Source: Beroe ovata (taxonomy: Eukaryota; Ctenophora; Nuda; Beroida; Beroidae). From it: 64,000 nt of DNA. The position numbers and the translations under genes are program-made. Below, one piece after another: positions 34,861-45,806 of the stretch (its first letter is position 1; every line of letters starts with the position of its first letter). The stretch spans positions 62,001 through 126,000 of the forward strand of contig CAMPET010000124.1 of assembly GCA_946803715.1 (NCBI GenBank), given 5' to 3'. A model generated the notes under the pieces. That model was not told the origin of the DNA and did not search any database. It worked only from the letters and a program-made list of their open reading frames with translations.

Positions 34861-36118
34861 GCCACTCTGAGCAGTGAGCGTGGTAGATCAGCAGTACTCT
34901 GCCACCTAGGATAGTGATATTACAATTTGTCACCTCGAATTCTAGAAAAACCCGAAATGCAATAATTGTCCAATATAGCTGCCCGGTGTAGTACAAATGG
35001 GGGATAATTTCTCTAGATTATTAAAATATCGAACATCTTTTTACACGGTCATGATTTCATTCATTCATTTTCTCTGTGTAAGCGTTGTGCTAAAATTGAG
35101 TGGTATTTTACCTCCTTGCACAATAATTCTTATCATCGTGGTTTCTAAAGCTGTTTTATCCGGTATCGGCGGTTAATGCAGTCGTGACCCAAAAGCTTTT
35201 AGTTGCTGTATCCGTATACTATATTATAGGGAGCGCGCGCATATAATATGGGTATAGCACTATGATACCATCGCAGCCTCCATATTCCAATATAGTTTAT
35301 CCACATGGACTAGCTTAATGAACAAATGCTGCCATTATGAATAGTATTGTTCCAGTGGCACAACAGTGCCATGCTTTCAAATTCGAGTTTTCGCCACCTT
35401 ATAAGCTCACGTATTTTGTTCTCAAATTTCCGTCGATCGTGTCGCTTTCCGCGACGTGCTCTTCAATGACTCAGATCTATAAGGTAAATTGAAATTCACT
35501 GAATTGATTATCAAGACTATATATACCTACTACTATATAAGATGGAGCCAGGGTCACACAGACAACCATGTGTGAGTCTCTCTGTGTGTGTGTGTTTGTG
35601 CAAATATGGTGTTATTATTATACTGCTCCCAGCTGCCCCAATCTCTCGAGATCACGGAAACAAAAACCCGCGGTCACTGACTTCTGTAAACAACTCGCAG
35701 AGACCGATTCTCATATTTGTTGTTTCTTCTTTACGAGTACTGCAGCGGCTGCTGTGATATAATGGTGCGCGACTCGCAATTCGAGCAAGCTATTCTTCAA
35801 CATGAAAATATGTGCCATAATTGTAATATTCATGAAGTCGAGCTCTGCCATCTGCAACATATTCATTATTCATCTTATGAACAACAAAATTTATTTCTAT
35901 CCTATGGTTATAATGTCACCCTCCTCCCCTTAGTCCTACCTCTAACCTCACACATCACTTGATAAGTAATCACACAAGGGCTACGTACCAACTACCAGTG
36001 AACATGTATTCATGAGGCGCTCATCTTGTTGCTCTTTTACAGTTCTGCTGTCTTCTTTCCACTCCGTCTCTAGCCTGTCAACTGTCCACTTTCTTGCGCC
36101 AGACCACTACCTGTTGTA

Positions 36119-36465
36119 GTGGCGACTGTCCAGTGTCCACACCCCACTGTTCACTACTTCACTACTTCACTACCTAGCGCCAGTGCCCAGTCCACTGACG
36201 ACCACGTCTACTGTCCACCATTACTGCCCAGTCCAGTGTCCACTGTCCACCACCACTACTGTCCACCACTACTGTCCACCACTACTGTCCAGTCTACTGT
36301 CCAGTCTACTGTCCACCACCACTACTGTCCACCACTACTGTCCAGTCTACTGTCCACCACTACTGTCCAGTGCCCAGTCTACTGTCCAGTCTACTGTCCA
36401 CTGTCGACCACGTCTACTGTCCACCACTACTGTCCAGTCTACTGTCCACTGTCGACAACTTCTCA
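36119..36465 (+). repeat. CTGTCCA-based minisatellite
   Basis: About 30 near-perfect copies of the words 'ctactgtccag' and 'ccaccactactgtc' in varying order. The unit has no internal stop, so several frames stay open through it, but the encoded text is simply the repeat. It ends just before the first supported exon of the Ig-like gene. Confidence 0.85.
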
Positions 36466-36515
36466 CCATATCACACACCACCAAATCTCAGATATGTTTC
36501 CTGGATGACGTGACG

Positions 36516-39500
36516 ATGGAATCAGTCGTTACATTTGATAAACCGCTATCGCACAATGGTGACGATCTATCTGGCTCAGGTATTATACGATTGTACTTAT
36601 TCATTATTCATATCATCATCATTTTAGATAACTCTCATTTCCGTCCCATCTGTCATTTCTGTCCAACGATTGGGAGGAATGTTATCACTAAGTTTAATCT
36701 AACTGGTCGTTACCTATGCGGCATAGTATGCTATCCAGTGAATAAATAGACCAGCTCAAGACTAGATACATATTTTCAGATGAAGATGATAGCCTATCAG
36801 ATATAATGACGGCGGTTGACAAGGTTACTGATAAACTCGGTCTCACGCTTGACACGTTAGTATTATCATTTGGATCCTCGACCAATCATAGCAACATTAT
36901 CCTCCCTTTCAACTTCAATCCTCCTTTTCAACTTTAATATCAGATTGTCAGACCATATTCTAGCGATAATCGTGACGAGCGTTAGCTCAGCATCACATTA
37001 TAGTTATCATCATCAGTACTGAACGACAGTCAGTCACTCTAAATATTTTGCAGGGCTGAAAACATCACTCCATCAGCAACAATACTTCTCGATCTTCCTG
37101 ACACACCGGATAATGAACGTGTTTCGTTCATCTCCGATTTCCCTGTCCTGAACCTCATAGAGCTGGTGCAAATCAACGAGACTGTGGTCGTCAGTGACTC
37201 TGAGTCGACCCCACGCGGGGGACCCGATGGTATGATATTCTGTGAGGACCCGTCCCCTGATGGGCTGCATCAGGAAACAGTGAATGGGCTTGTTGGAATG
37301 GATTGTACAGAGCAAAATTTGGATAACCACGCAATTAGGTATGATTGATTAACATTCCTCTTAACTCGCCTTCTCTGCTCACTTTTATTTGAATTGTAGA
37401 CGAAAAACGCAAATTATAATAACTGTATTATAACAACAACTGCCATTTTTTCAGCAATGGTCTGGACGGAGTTTCCATAGCAACCGCAAAAACAGAAGTC
37501 CATCATAAGTCGAGTTCAGACATAACGGACAATTTCGGAGAGAATTTTTTGGTTCACAGCATCGAATCCACTGAAGACAATCATGCTTTACCTATCCATG
37601 ATAGCGAAACAGAGATTGAAGCCGGAATCGTTGCTCCTGTCTCTTCAGCAAGAACTCAGAGCTCAGAAGTAGGGTCTCTGTTGAGAAACGGTACTGACAC
37701 TGATGACGAAATACCGGAATCGATCCAGATTCAATCCATGGTCTCGTCGCCCTTCCCCATCATCCCATCCCTCAATTCAGTAAAATCTGACGTGTTCTCT
37801 TCCACAACGGAATCAGAATTCGGTCTAGAAGACACATCAGTCGTTTCGACAACTTCTGTAAACTCTGAGCCCGTTCTCGAGGCTGTACCAGGGCAGAGGG
37901 GTCAATACGAGATTATAATCGATTCTGATCGTGGTGATATGACTTGCACTAAACTGAGCGATGAGGGGACCACTCCAACTGACCAGAGTGAACTGGCGAC
38001 ATTTGACACGATTCCCGTGCCGAGCGCGGTCATCAGGCGTGATTCCGACATCTCGCTGTCATCTTCAGAGTGCTCGACAGAGATGTATCACTCGGAGTGT
38101 CAGGTCATGACTTTCCGATCAGCCGAGGACAATAACTCGAGTTCACGTTCATCTATCTGCTCTGATACTGACATTGTGGAGAGCATGGGGAAGTTGAATG
38201 AGATGAAGAGGGAACTCTTCACAAGGGAGGATGCTAAGGAATACCTTGATATTCTGCAGTCAATGGAGGTCGACGCAATGGCAGCAATTCCACATGATTC
38301 GACTAGTTGTGACTTGATGTGCTTGAACGAGGAACAAGTTGATGACTCAAACATCAAAGCATTTGTCGATTCCCAAATCAGAGTAGCGATTGCGAAAACT
38401 CTTGTATCTGAACAGATTTCAGTGGCAATGTGCCAAACGAACTTAGCCCCACAAAATGAGATGGATCACTCGACGCTCTCCTCTAACACGGTAGTGTCCG
38501 ACTGCCCTGCGACTGTTTCCTCCTACCCTAGTTCCGACGGAGAACTAAAACTCCGTGACGTTTCTGTGACAGAAACACAGCCCGTCAACTGCGAGAGTCT
38601 GAGTAAACTTGAACATGACGAGACTGCATTTTACTCTGTGAATTCCAGCTCAAGTAATAGCCTGCTTTCATCAAGAAGTCCCGGTGAGGTCAATGATATG
38701 GAAAGTGGGGTGAATACTGGAAACAGTTCAGATTTGCATAATGAAGCGTGTGTCAAGGAGAATGCTCATGTTGATGACATTCCGGAGGGAACACTAATTT
38801 CAGCATTACCTGTGACGAGTTCTGATGAGGGCTCCATCATCCAGTATGTCGAACCAGAATCCCTTGACGAAGACTCAGAGATATATTGTACATTTGCATT
38901 GAATGCTGTTTCAGATGCCTCTATCAGTGGAATCGAGGCTAAGGCAACTATCATAGAGGATCACGATGCTTCAGATCTCTCTATGGGAGATGTGGATTTG
39001 GTTACCTCAACTCCAAAGCAACCAGAGTCCAAGATACCAGAAATTCCAACAATCATAATTGATCCTTCTTCTGAAGCATCGGGGAAAGGGGCATCTAATC
39101 AGATTTACTCTGATAGCTCCAGTTTATCTGAAGAAGATGGTTTCTGTGAGTCAGAAGCCATGCAGTCAATCTTGAACAAGATGACAGGTATTACAAATCA
39201 GACAGCCGAGAATGATCTCAACTCGTCTTCTTTCTCATCTTCCTCTATGTCTACAAGACAAACAGGTGTCATTGATTCGTCTGAAGTTTATCCCAACTCA
39301 ACAGATGAAACTGATGAGGTTTTAGAGAAGGTAGAGAAACTTAAAAATGACTCATCTGCTATTGAAACCGCAGATCAGAGGGAGGGTAATGATGAACAGA
39401 CACCAACAAAAAGCTGTGCTAGATCATCTGATGATTATAGTGAACGTGGCGTGGACTTGGGCATCACACTAGCGCTTAACACTGATTATCCCAATGATGC

Positions 39501-40026
39501 TTCACCTGAGAATGATATTACTGATGAAGGGAACACAGCTGATGACGGAATCAAAAACACCAGGGATTCATTAAGTGCGAGAATGCCACCTCCTAAAACA
39601 CCAACTCTGAGGCTCTTCCTCAAGACAAAGTGGCCTAAGAGAGATCCTGTGGTTGGGAAGAGCTTTGTTGTTGCTTGTAAAGTAAGAATGACTGGTTTCA
39701 CACTAAAAGACAAGGATCTGAAGAACAATGCAACTGTTAGTTTGTATAAGGACAATGAATTACTCACAGTGTCAGGAAAGTTTATCAAGGGTTACTTTGT
39801 GCACAAGATAAAGAAGCCTACAGTGTTTGACAGTGGCTATTACAGATATGTTGTCAATCTCCTAAATTATGAGGCTTCAGAAGAAAAAGAAATAAACATT
39901 CTCCCAAAAGGATCATCAGGTTCAAGTAATGTGAGGTCAATCAGTTCAATAGGATCACTTGGGTCACTTGGATCTCTATTTTCTCTAAACAATAAATCTT
40001 CCAGAATAGATCATGACAATCGGTGA
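36516..40026 (+). CDS. Acidic Ser-rich protein with C-terminal Ig-like domain
   Basis: Four exons: 36516-36579, 36780-36855, 37054-37338 and 37455-40026. Phases sum exactly to 998 residues from the Met at 36516. The frame is open further upstream into the minisatellite, so the true start could be earlier. Nearly all of the protein is Ser/Asp/Glu/Thr-rich low-complexity sequence with no predicted membrane segment. The last ~150 residues, from MPPPKTPTLRLFLKTKWPKR on, are basic and ordered. They include VVGKSFVVACKVRM, VSLYKDNELL and TVFDSGYYRYVVNLL, the last matching the D-x-G-x-Y-x-Y/C pattern of an I-set Ig-like sandwich. The tail is Ser/Gly/Leu-rich (SIGSLGSLGSL). Similar intracellular Ig domains occur in muscle and cytoskeletal proteins, but I cannot name this one. 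Two AATAAA signals follow at 40068-40077. Confidence 0.75.
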
Positions 40027-40604
40027 TATTAAGACTCTTCTCTCATTTAGTATTAGAGTATTGAGCAAATAAATAAAATATAAATATAAGAGTTATGGTA
40101 TTTAACCATCACAATTCACAATATATTAAAAACTGGGCATTCACTACCATTGAAAAAACACCACCTTAACATAGGTGTCCAATATAGAAAAGTAGCAGGT
40201 AGTTAACACTATCTGCGCATTACAAAAGAAAGTACAAAGTTTAGTAACTGGAAAAACTATATGAATTTGATCAGTACCTATACTTCTCACCTCATGTTTG
40301 TTCTTGACAATTTAGCATATGATAGTACTTAATAGATAAATTCTGATCATTCATCATGTTCATGACCAATGAAGAGTTTCCGATTTGCGATATGTACTTG
40401 TGAACCTATGCTGAACCCCCTCTAGCTCTAGAATCGTAACCCAGTTCCTGTGCTGAATTGCTGGGGACCACAGTTAAACACAATATTCGTTTTGAAGTCT
40501 TATCAGAGCTTTGTAGATCTTTGAAGCACATACGTGTACTTAATGCCAATATTAGATAATTGTTTACTTCAATACTTCATGGTGTAGGGTATTTTTTATA
40601 CCGT

Positions 40605-40793
40605 CGCGCACGCTTGTGGGATTTTACCCTACCGTCGGTGCGCGCGATTTTCAATCCGCCCCGGGATAAAATCCCGCCAGGATAAAATCCCGCCAGGATA
40701 AAATCCCGCCAGGATAAAATCCCCCCGGGATAAAATCCGCCAGGGATAAAATCCCGCCAGCAAGGGTAGGGTGAAATCCTACAACGCGCACGC
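40605..40793 (+). mobile_element. Family A MITE, expanded internal repeat, 9-bp target duplication
   Basis: The element at 40614-40784 starts TTGTGGGATTTTACCCTACC and ends with the near reverse complement (GGTAGGGTGAAATCCTACAA), so terminal inverted repeats are 20 bp with two differences. Direct repeats cgcgcacgc (40605-40613 and 40785-40793) flank it. The interior holds about six tandem copies of a ~16-bp unit around GGATAAAATCCCGCCA. The second haplotype copy has one uninterrupted cgcgcacgc at 45545-45553, an empty site. Confidence 0.9.
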
Positions 40794-40894
40794 AAGATCC
40801 ATGATTCTCGCGAGATCAGAATCAAAGGTCAGATCAGATAAAATCTGACAAATTTTACTGTGAACTTGAAAGTCGCAGAAACTTATCAGATTTT

Positions 40895-40968
40895 CCCAAA
40901 TGTTATATGTCTACTGTTTCTCGCGCGCGGCGCGCGCGCAAGAAACAGTGGACTGTTCATGTCGGGCA
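40895..40968. mobile_element. Diverged copy of the palindromic foldback element
   Basis: The words ctactgtttctcgcgcgcgg and cgcgcgcaagaaacagtgga form an inverted repeat equivalent to the core of the 82-bp palindrome at 12963-13044, with mismatches in the outer arms. The same diverged copy is present in the second haplotype at about 45651-45735, so this insertion is older than the split of the two copies. Confidence 0.7.
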
Positions 40969-41093
40969 ATGTTAACCGGCCATCCGCTGCAGATGCAAGC
41001 CGCGAAGCTAAGTCATAGGCCATAAGCATCAGTCAAATCAGATTTTATCTGACCTCTGTTTAATTTCTCGCGCGCGACGCGCGCGCGCCTTCC

Positions 41094-41226
41094 TCGAAGG
41101 CTGTTCCCGCGCTGCGTGACCCAAATACTCCGCGCGCGCTGCGCGTCTCCGTGGTTTGGTTTCCTTTCTACGACTTTTCAGTTCACTGAGTAGAATAGGG
41201 GCGCGCAACGTGTGCACATCGAAGGC
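41094..41226 (+). mobile_element. Family B MITE (117 bp) with 8-bp target duplication
   Basis: The element at 41102-41218 starts TGTTCCCGCGCTGCGTG and ends AACGTGTGCACA. It is the reverse orientation of the copy at 12821-12930. Direct repeats tcgaaggc flank it (41094-41101 and 41219-41226). The second haplotype has a single tcgaaggc at about 45964-45971 with no element, an empty site. Confidence 0.9.
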
Positions 41227-41272
41227 CGAAACAGGCTGCTTCGGCTTTTGATGAAGGCGCGCGCGCATGAAA

Positions 41273-41388
41273 CAGGTCAGTGTGCACACGTTGCGCGCCC
41301 CTGTTCTACTCAGTGAACTGAAAAGTCGTAGAAAGGAGCGCGCGCGCGGAGTATTTGGGTCACGCAGCGCGGGATCAACACAGGTCAG
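41273..41388 (-). mobile_element. Family B MITE (100 bp) with 8-bp target duplication
   Basis: The element at 41281-41380 starts TGTGCACACGTTGCGCG and ends with ACA after GCAGCGCGGGATCA. Direct repeats caggtcag flank it (41273-41280 and 41381-41388). It lies only 54 bp from the previous family B copy, in the opposite orientation, so the pair forms a larger inverted repeat. The second haplotype reads straight through one caggtcag near 46017-46024. Confidence 0.9.
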
Positions 41389-41751
41389 GTAGCATCTGAC
41401 ATTCTGACAAGAACACACATAAACAAATCATTACGTGCATGAAAAATCATTGTCAGGTAGCATCTGACATTCTGACAAGAACACACATAAACAAATCATN
41501 TATCTGATTTGACCGGCTAAGCGGCCACGCGCGCGAGAAACAGAGGTCAGACATCAGATATTCAGATAAAAATCTGACAATGCAATGTGTTCTTTTCAAT
41601 AATGCAATGTACTGTGTTGGTTTCAGTGCTTTAGAGTAATGAGATCAGAGATGGTTGTTGTTGCTATAATCGTTAGACAATCAAAAATCGATTAGGTTTT
41701 CTATTCACACTTTTCTGCTGCCAACTAAGTAATTTAGTAATCAAATTTGAG

Positions 41752-42798
41752 ATGGCCTCCAGTATTCAAAGTGGAAGAATATTTTGTCCTCCTACTGAAA
41801 CAGAAGACAATGGTCTTGACACAGATGGGCAGGGTGAGAAGGAGAAGGTTGTCTATTCTGATGGAAGCGATTGGACAGTGGTAGGCAATGGGAGAAAGAG
41901 GAAAGGTAAGACTTACTCAAGAAAGAAGGAATGCACTGCAATTGAAATTTCACTACCTATATCAAGCCCAGATGCAAAGATACCTAAATGTTCCACCCCA
42001 ATGAAAGCTGGTGATGAATGTGTATGTGGTCAGTTGACCAATGAAGGGGATTCAATACAGTGTGCCAAGTGTAGCATGGTGTACCACATAGATTGTGTTA
42101 ATCTGACTGGACTTTCACCAGATCATATAAACTTACTTAATAATTGGTGGTGTTTTGAATGTGTAAGCTCCAAGTTCTCTTCTGGACATAAAGTAATCAG
42201 GAGAATTGTCAGAGAGGAACTAAAGGCAGTGAGACAGGACATAGCTGATGTTAGAGAAGACCTGGTATTTGAAACCAAATCAGTCCAATCAGGGGTGAGA
42301 AAAGAGGTTAAGTCCTACGCTGAAGCTATGAGAACAAATCACAAGGAGGTAATGGAGGCAGCAGCAGCTCCTGCACTTGTTAAGAATGTGTGCCAGACCA
42401 TGAACGTTGAGAAGATTGAGAGAGAAAAGCGACAGAGAAATGTGGTTATATCCCATGTTCCAGAAGCACCAGCATCCTTGAGTGGTGAACAACGCAAGAC
42501 ACATGACTTGCAATACATCTGTTCAGAGAAACTTGGCATGAAGCAAGATGAAATAGTAACCTGCTTCAGGGCTGGTAAAGTGAAGAAAGATGACAATGGA
42601 AACATGCTACCCAGACCCTTGGTTGTGATGATGAGATCAGTAGTGCATGCAAATTATTGGCATAATGATGGAAAAGGATTTCATATGGGTATCCATTGGG
42701 TTAATGAAGATCTTTGTAAAGCAGATCGGGATGCAAGGTTTTTTCTTCGACAGCAGAGAAGAAACAGACAACAACAACTCCACCAAAGGCAGACGTAG
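41752..42798 (+). CDS. CR1-like retrotransposon ORF1 with PHD finger
   Basis: A 348-residue ORF1. The first ~85 residues are basic and Ser/Thr-rich. A PHD-type zinc finger follows at about 86-140: CVCGQ, CAKCSMVYHIDCV and WWCFEC, giving the Cys4-His-Cys3 ligands. A coiled-coil stretch (about 150-225) and a region resembling the RRM-like part of LINE ORF1 proteins (NVVISHVPEAPASLSGEQRK and on) complete it. PHD-bearing ORF1 proteins are known in CR1/L2-type LINEs and are thought to act in RNA binding or chromatin targeting. The C-terminus is Gln/Arg-rich. The stop TAG at 42796 falls inside the ORF2 reading frame, which is open from at least 42732. Confidence 0.85.
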   Translation: MASSIQSGRIFCPPTETEDNGLDTDGQGEKEKVVYSDGSDWTVVGNGRKRKGKTYSRKKECTAIEISLPISSPDAKIPKCSTPMKAGDECVCGQLTNEGDSIQCAKCSMVYHIDCVNLTGLSPDHINLLNNWWCFECVSSKFSSGHKVIRRIVREELKAVRQDIADVREDLVFETKSVQSGVRKEVKSYAEAMRTNHKEVMEAAAAPALVKNVCQTMNVEKIEREKRQRNVVISHVPEAPASLSGEQRKTHDLQYICSEKLGMKQDEIVTCFRAGKVKKDDNGNMLPRPLVVMMRSVVHANYWHNDGKGFHMGIHWVNEDLCKADRDARFFLRQQRRNRQQQLHQRQT

Positions 42799-44646
42799 TC
42801 AAAAAGAGACATCTGAGAGCATACTATACTAATGCTAATGGTCTGTATGGGAAGTTGACAGAGTTATGTCTTCTAGCCAAGCAAGAAAACTTAGACATTA
42901 TCTGTGTTAGTGAATCACACTTTCATGATGGTCTTGAAGATGCTGAGACCCATATACCTGGATTCAATATCTTCAAAGCAAATAGAGACTTTAAGCTTGA
43001 TACAACTAAGGGGTCAAGAAAAACAAGTGAGAAGGGTGGTTCTGTCATTTACCTGCGTGATAACCTATCAGTTGTTGAAGGAACTTTTGACACAGGAATT
43101 GATTCAACATCTGTGACAATAGAGACTGATGTTGGCAATATTTTGATTGGATGCTTCTACAGGTCTATGTCTCTCAATGATGCCCAAAACGCTGAGTTTC
43201 TGGAATATTTTTCTAGTAAGGTTTCTAAAAACAATGAGGATACAGAAAAGATCCTGTTTGGAGACTTCAACTGTCCTGATCTGTCATGGACAACAGGGAG
43301 TTTGAAAAGTCCTGATGGATCAGTTGATAAATCAGTATGTTTCCAACAGAAACTTCTAGAGGTAATACATGATGCAGGTCTAGACTGGCTAATCACCAAT
43401 GAAGTAACTAGGAGGAGAAAGTTCGGGACCTCAGTCCAAGAAAGCACACTTGATCAAGTATTCTGCTCTGATGACGCACTCGTGAGTGAATTCAAAATAT
43501 CTAGTCCACTTGGTAACAGTGATCATGTAGCAATTGTATCAGATCTGAATATATTCCTGCCCTCCAATGAACACTGTCATGTGATTGATGATGTTAAGAG
43601 AAACTGGGCTAAATATAGTCTTGAGGACCTGCTTACAGCTGCACAGGATATAGATTGGAATTTCAGTTCCAATTTAGACACTATGAGTATTGAAGAAGCC
43701 TGGGATGAATTGCATACCAAGTTGCTCCAGGTAACTGATAGTGTTTCAGTATCTGACTCTAAAAAGTCTGATAACTGCAACATGCCTTGGATGAACTCTA
43801 GTTTGAAGCGTGCTATTAAACAAAAGAACTTAGCTTGGGCTAAATTTGATGTTCAGCCATCTAATGATAACCTCAGTTTGGCACTATCAAAGCAGACTGC
43901 ACTAAAAGATATCGAAACAAAGTCAAAAATGAAGTATGAGAAGCTGATCACAAGTGATTTGAAGCACAACCCCAAGGCATTTTACTCATATCTTCGTAGC
44001 AGGAGGAGAGTCAAATCTATGGTTACAGTACTGAGGCAAGAATGTGGTACCCTAACGAAAAACGACAATGAGACTGCTGAATGCTTAGCAGATTCCTTCA
44101 GTTCAGTTTTTGTCAAAGAACCCTTAGGCCCCTTGCCACAGGAATGTTTCAAATCATGCGATAATAACATATGTGATATGGACATCAAAGAATCCGATGT
44201 TTGCAAGGAGCTCAGATCTTTGGATGTCTACAAAAGTTTTGGTCCTGACAAACTTCATCCTAAGCTTCTCAAAGCTCTTGCTGAGAACGATAGTTTCGTG
44301 GAGAGTCTTACCAAGTTATATTTGAAGTGTGTGAAAGAAGAATGTATCCCAAAGATTTGGAAAGTGGCAAACGTTGTTGCTTTACATAAAAAGGACTCCA
44401 AATTAGATCCAATGAATTATAGACCTGTGTCGTTAACTTGCATACTCTGTAAGATTTATGAGAAGTTCGTCAGAAAACATATCTTAAATTTCGTAGGTGA
44501 TAAGATAAATGTGAATCAGCATGGATTTGTTAATGAAAAATCTTGTTTTTCTAACTTATTAGAAACTGTTGATGCAATAATTAATATGCTTGAGTCAGGA
44601 TGTCCTGTAGATATCTTATACTTTGACTTCTGGAAAGCTTTCGACA
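42799..44646 (+). CDS. CR1-like retrotransposon ORF2: endonuclease and truncated reverse transcriptase
   Basis: The frame is open from before 42799, with the first AUG at 42855. It starts with an apurinic-type endonuclease (EEP): ANGLYGKLTEL, CVSESHF, FGDFNCPD, TLDQVF and the catalytic-type NSDHVAI are all present. The reverse transcriptase follows, with SFGPDKLHPKLLK, NYRPVSLTCILCKIYE, NQHGFVNEKSC and then the start of the active-site A motif (ILYFDFWKAFD). The sequence ends there at the N at 44647. The YADD motif and everything downstream are missing, so this copy as assembled cannot encode an active enzyme. The endonuclease and RT types place it in the CR1/jockey group; closer placement needs alignment. 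Confidence 0.9.
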
Positions 44647-44647
44647 N

Positions 44648-45151
44648 GATGAAGGGAACACAGCTGATGACGGAATCAAAAACACCAGGGATTCATTAAG
44701 TGCGAGAATGCCACCTCCTAAAACACCAACTCTGAGGCTCTTCCTCAAGACAAAGTGGCCTAAGAGAGATCCTGTGGTTGGGAAGAGCTTTGTTGTTGCT
44801 TGTAAAGTAAGAATGACTGGTTTCACACTAAAAGACAAGGATCTGAAGAACAATGCAACTGTTAGTTTGTATAAGGACAATGAATTACTCACAGTGTCAG
44901 GAAAGTTTATCAAGGGTTACTTTGTGCACAAGATAAAGAAGCCTACAGTGTTTGACAGTGGCTATTACAGATATGTTGTCAATCTCCTAAATTATGAGGC
45001 TTCAGAAGAAAAAGAAATAAACATTCTCCCAAAAGGATCATCAGGTTCAAGTAATGTGAGGTCAATCAGTTCAATAGGATCACTTGGGTCACTTGGATCT
45101 CTATTTTCTCTAAACAATAAATCTTCCAGAATAGATCATGACAATCGGTGA
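44648..45151 (+). pseudogene. Second copy of the 3' coding end of the Ig-like gene
   Basis: This repeats 39523-40026 and encodes the last ~165 residues, including the Ig-like domain, in the same frame with the same TGA. It has no upstream exons because it starts at an N. It is most likely the other allele rather than a separate gene. After the stop this copy lacks about 170 bp that carry both AATAAA signals in the first copy. Confidence 0.8.
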
Positions 45152-45806
45152 TATTAAGACTCTTCTCTCATTTAGTATTAGAGTATTGAGCAAAGTTTAG
45201 CAACTGGAAAAATTATATGAATTTGATCAGTACCTATACTTCTCACCTCATTTAGCATATGATAGTACTTAATAGATAAATTCTGATCATTCATCATGTT
45301 CATGATCAATGAAGAGTTTCCGATTTGCGATATGTACTTGTGAACCTATGCTGAACCCCCTCTAGCTCTAGAATCGTAACCCAGTTCCTGTGCTGAATTG
45401 CTGGGGACCACAGTTAAACACAATATTCGTTTCAAAGTCTTATCAGAGCTTTGTAGATCTTTGAAGCACATACGTGTACTTCATGCCAATATTAGACAAT
45501 TGTTCACTTCAATACTTCATGATGTAGGGTATTTTTTATACCGTCGCGCACGCAAGATCCATGATTCTCGCGAGATCAGAATCAAAGGTCAGATCAGATA
45601 AAATCTGACAAATTTTACTGTCAACTTGAAAGTCGCAGAAACTTATCAGATTTTCCCAAATGTTATATATATGTCCACTGTTTCTCGCGCGCGGCGCGCG
45701 CGCAAGAATTACAGTGGACTGTTCATGTCGGGCAATGCTAACCGGCCATCCGCTGCAGATGCAAGCCGCGAAGCTAAGCCATAGGCCATGAGCATCAGTC
45801 AAATTA

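Larger units (their letters stand above)
30089..36515. other. Long stretch without recognised coding exons
   Basis: No exon that I can support. It holds a CT dinucleotide run at 31675-31702, a poly-C tract beside an N at 33425, the hAT-like element at 33736-34860, a short GCGCGC patch near 35232 and the CTGTCCA minisatellite at 36119-36465. It may include the 3' UTR of the calumenin gene, and promoter or 5' introns of the acidic Ig-like gene that begins by 36516. Confidence 0.5.
41501..44646 (+). mobile_element. CR1-like non-LTR retrotransposon, 3' end missing
   Basis: A two-ORF LINE bounded on both sides by single Ns. ORF1 and ORF2 are described separately. Sequence from 41501 to about 41590 is the edge of the GC-rich repeat family, so the element's own 5' end lies between about 41590 and 41752. 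The 3' part of reverse transcriptase, the 3' UTR and any terminal repeat are absent because the sequence switches at the N at 44647 to a copy of the Ig-like gene. Both ORFs are free of stops, which suggests a young insertion. Confidence 0.85.

Noticed and set aside
36119-36465. CRISPR-like array
   Set aside because: The repeats are contiguous and variable with no unique spacers, and the genome is eukaryotic.
36119-36749. Two overlapping open frames of 129 and 188 codons through the CTGTCCA minisatellite
   Set aside because: The encoded text is just the repeat (YCPPLLSTTTV). Only the last part, from about 36490, is supported as an exon of the Ig-like gene.
40577-41418. Arg/Ala-rich open frames through the GC-rich repeats (82 and 126 codons)
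   Set aside because: They lie wholly within MITEs and GCGC tracts. The composition reflects the repeat and the empty-site copy lacks them.
44648-45151. A separate paralog encoding a small Ig-like protein
   Set aside because: Sequence identity with the first copy extends through the 3' flank and repeat cluster, and the copy starts at an N. Allelic duplication is simpler.
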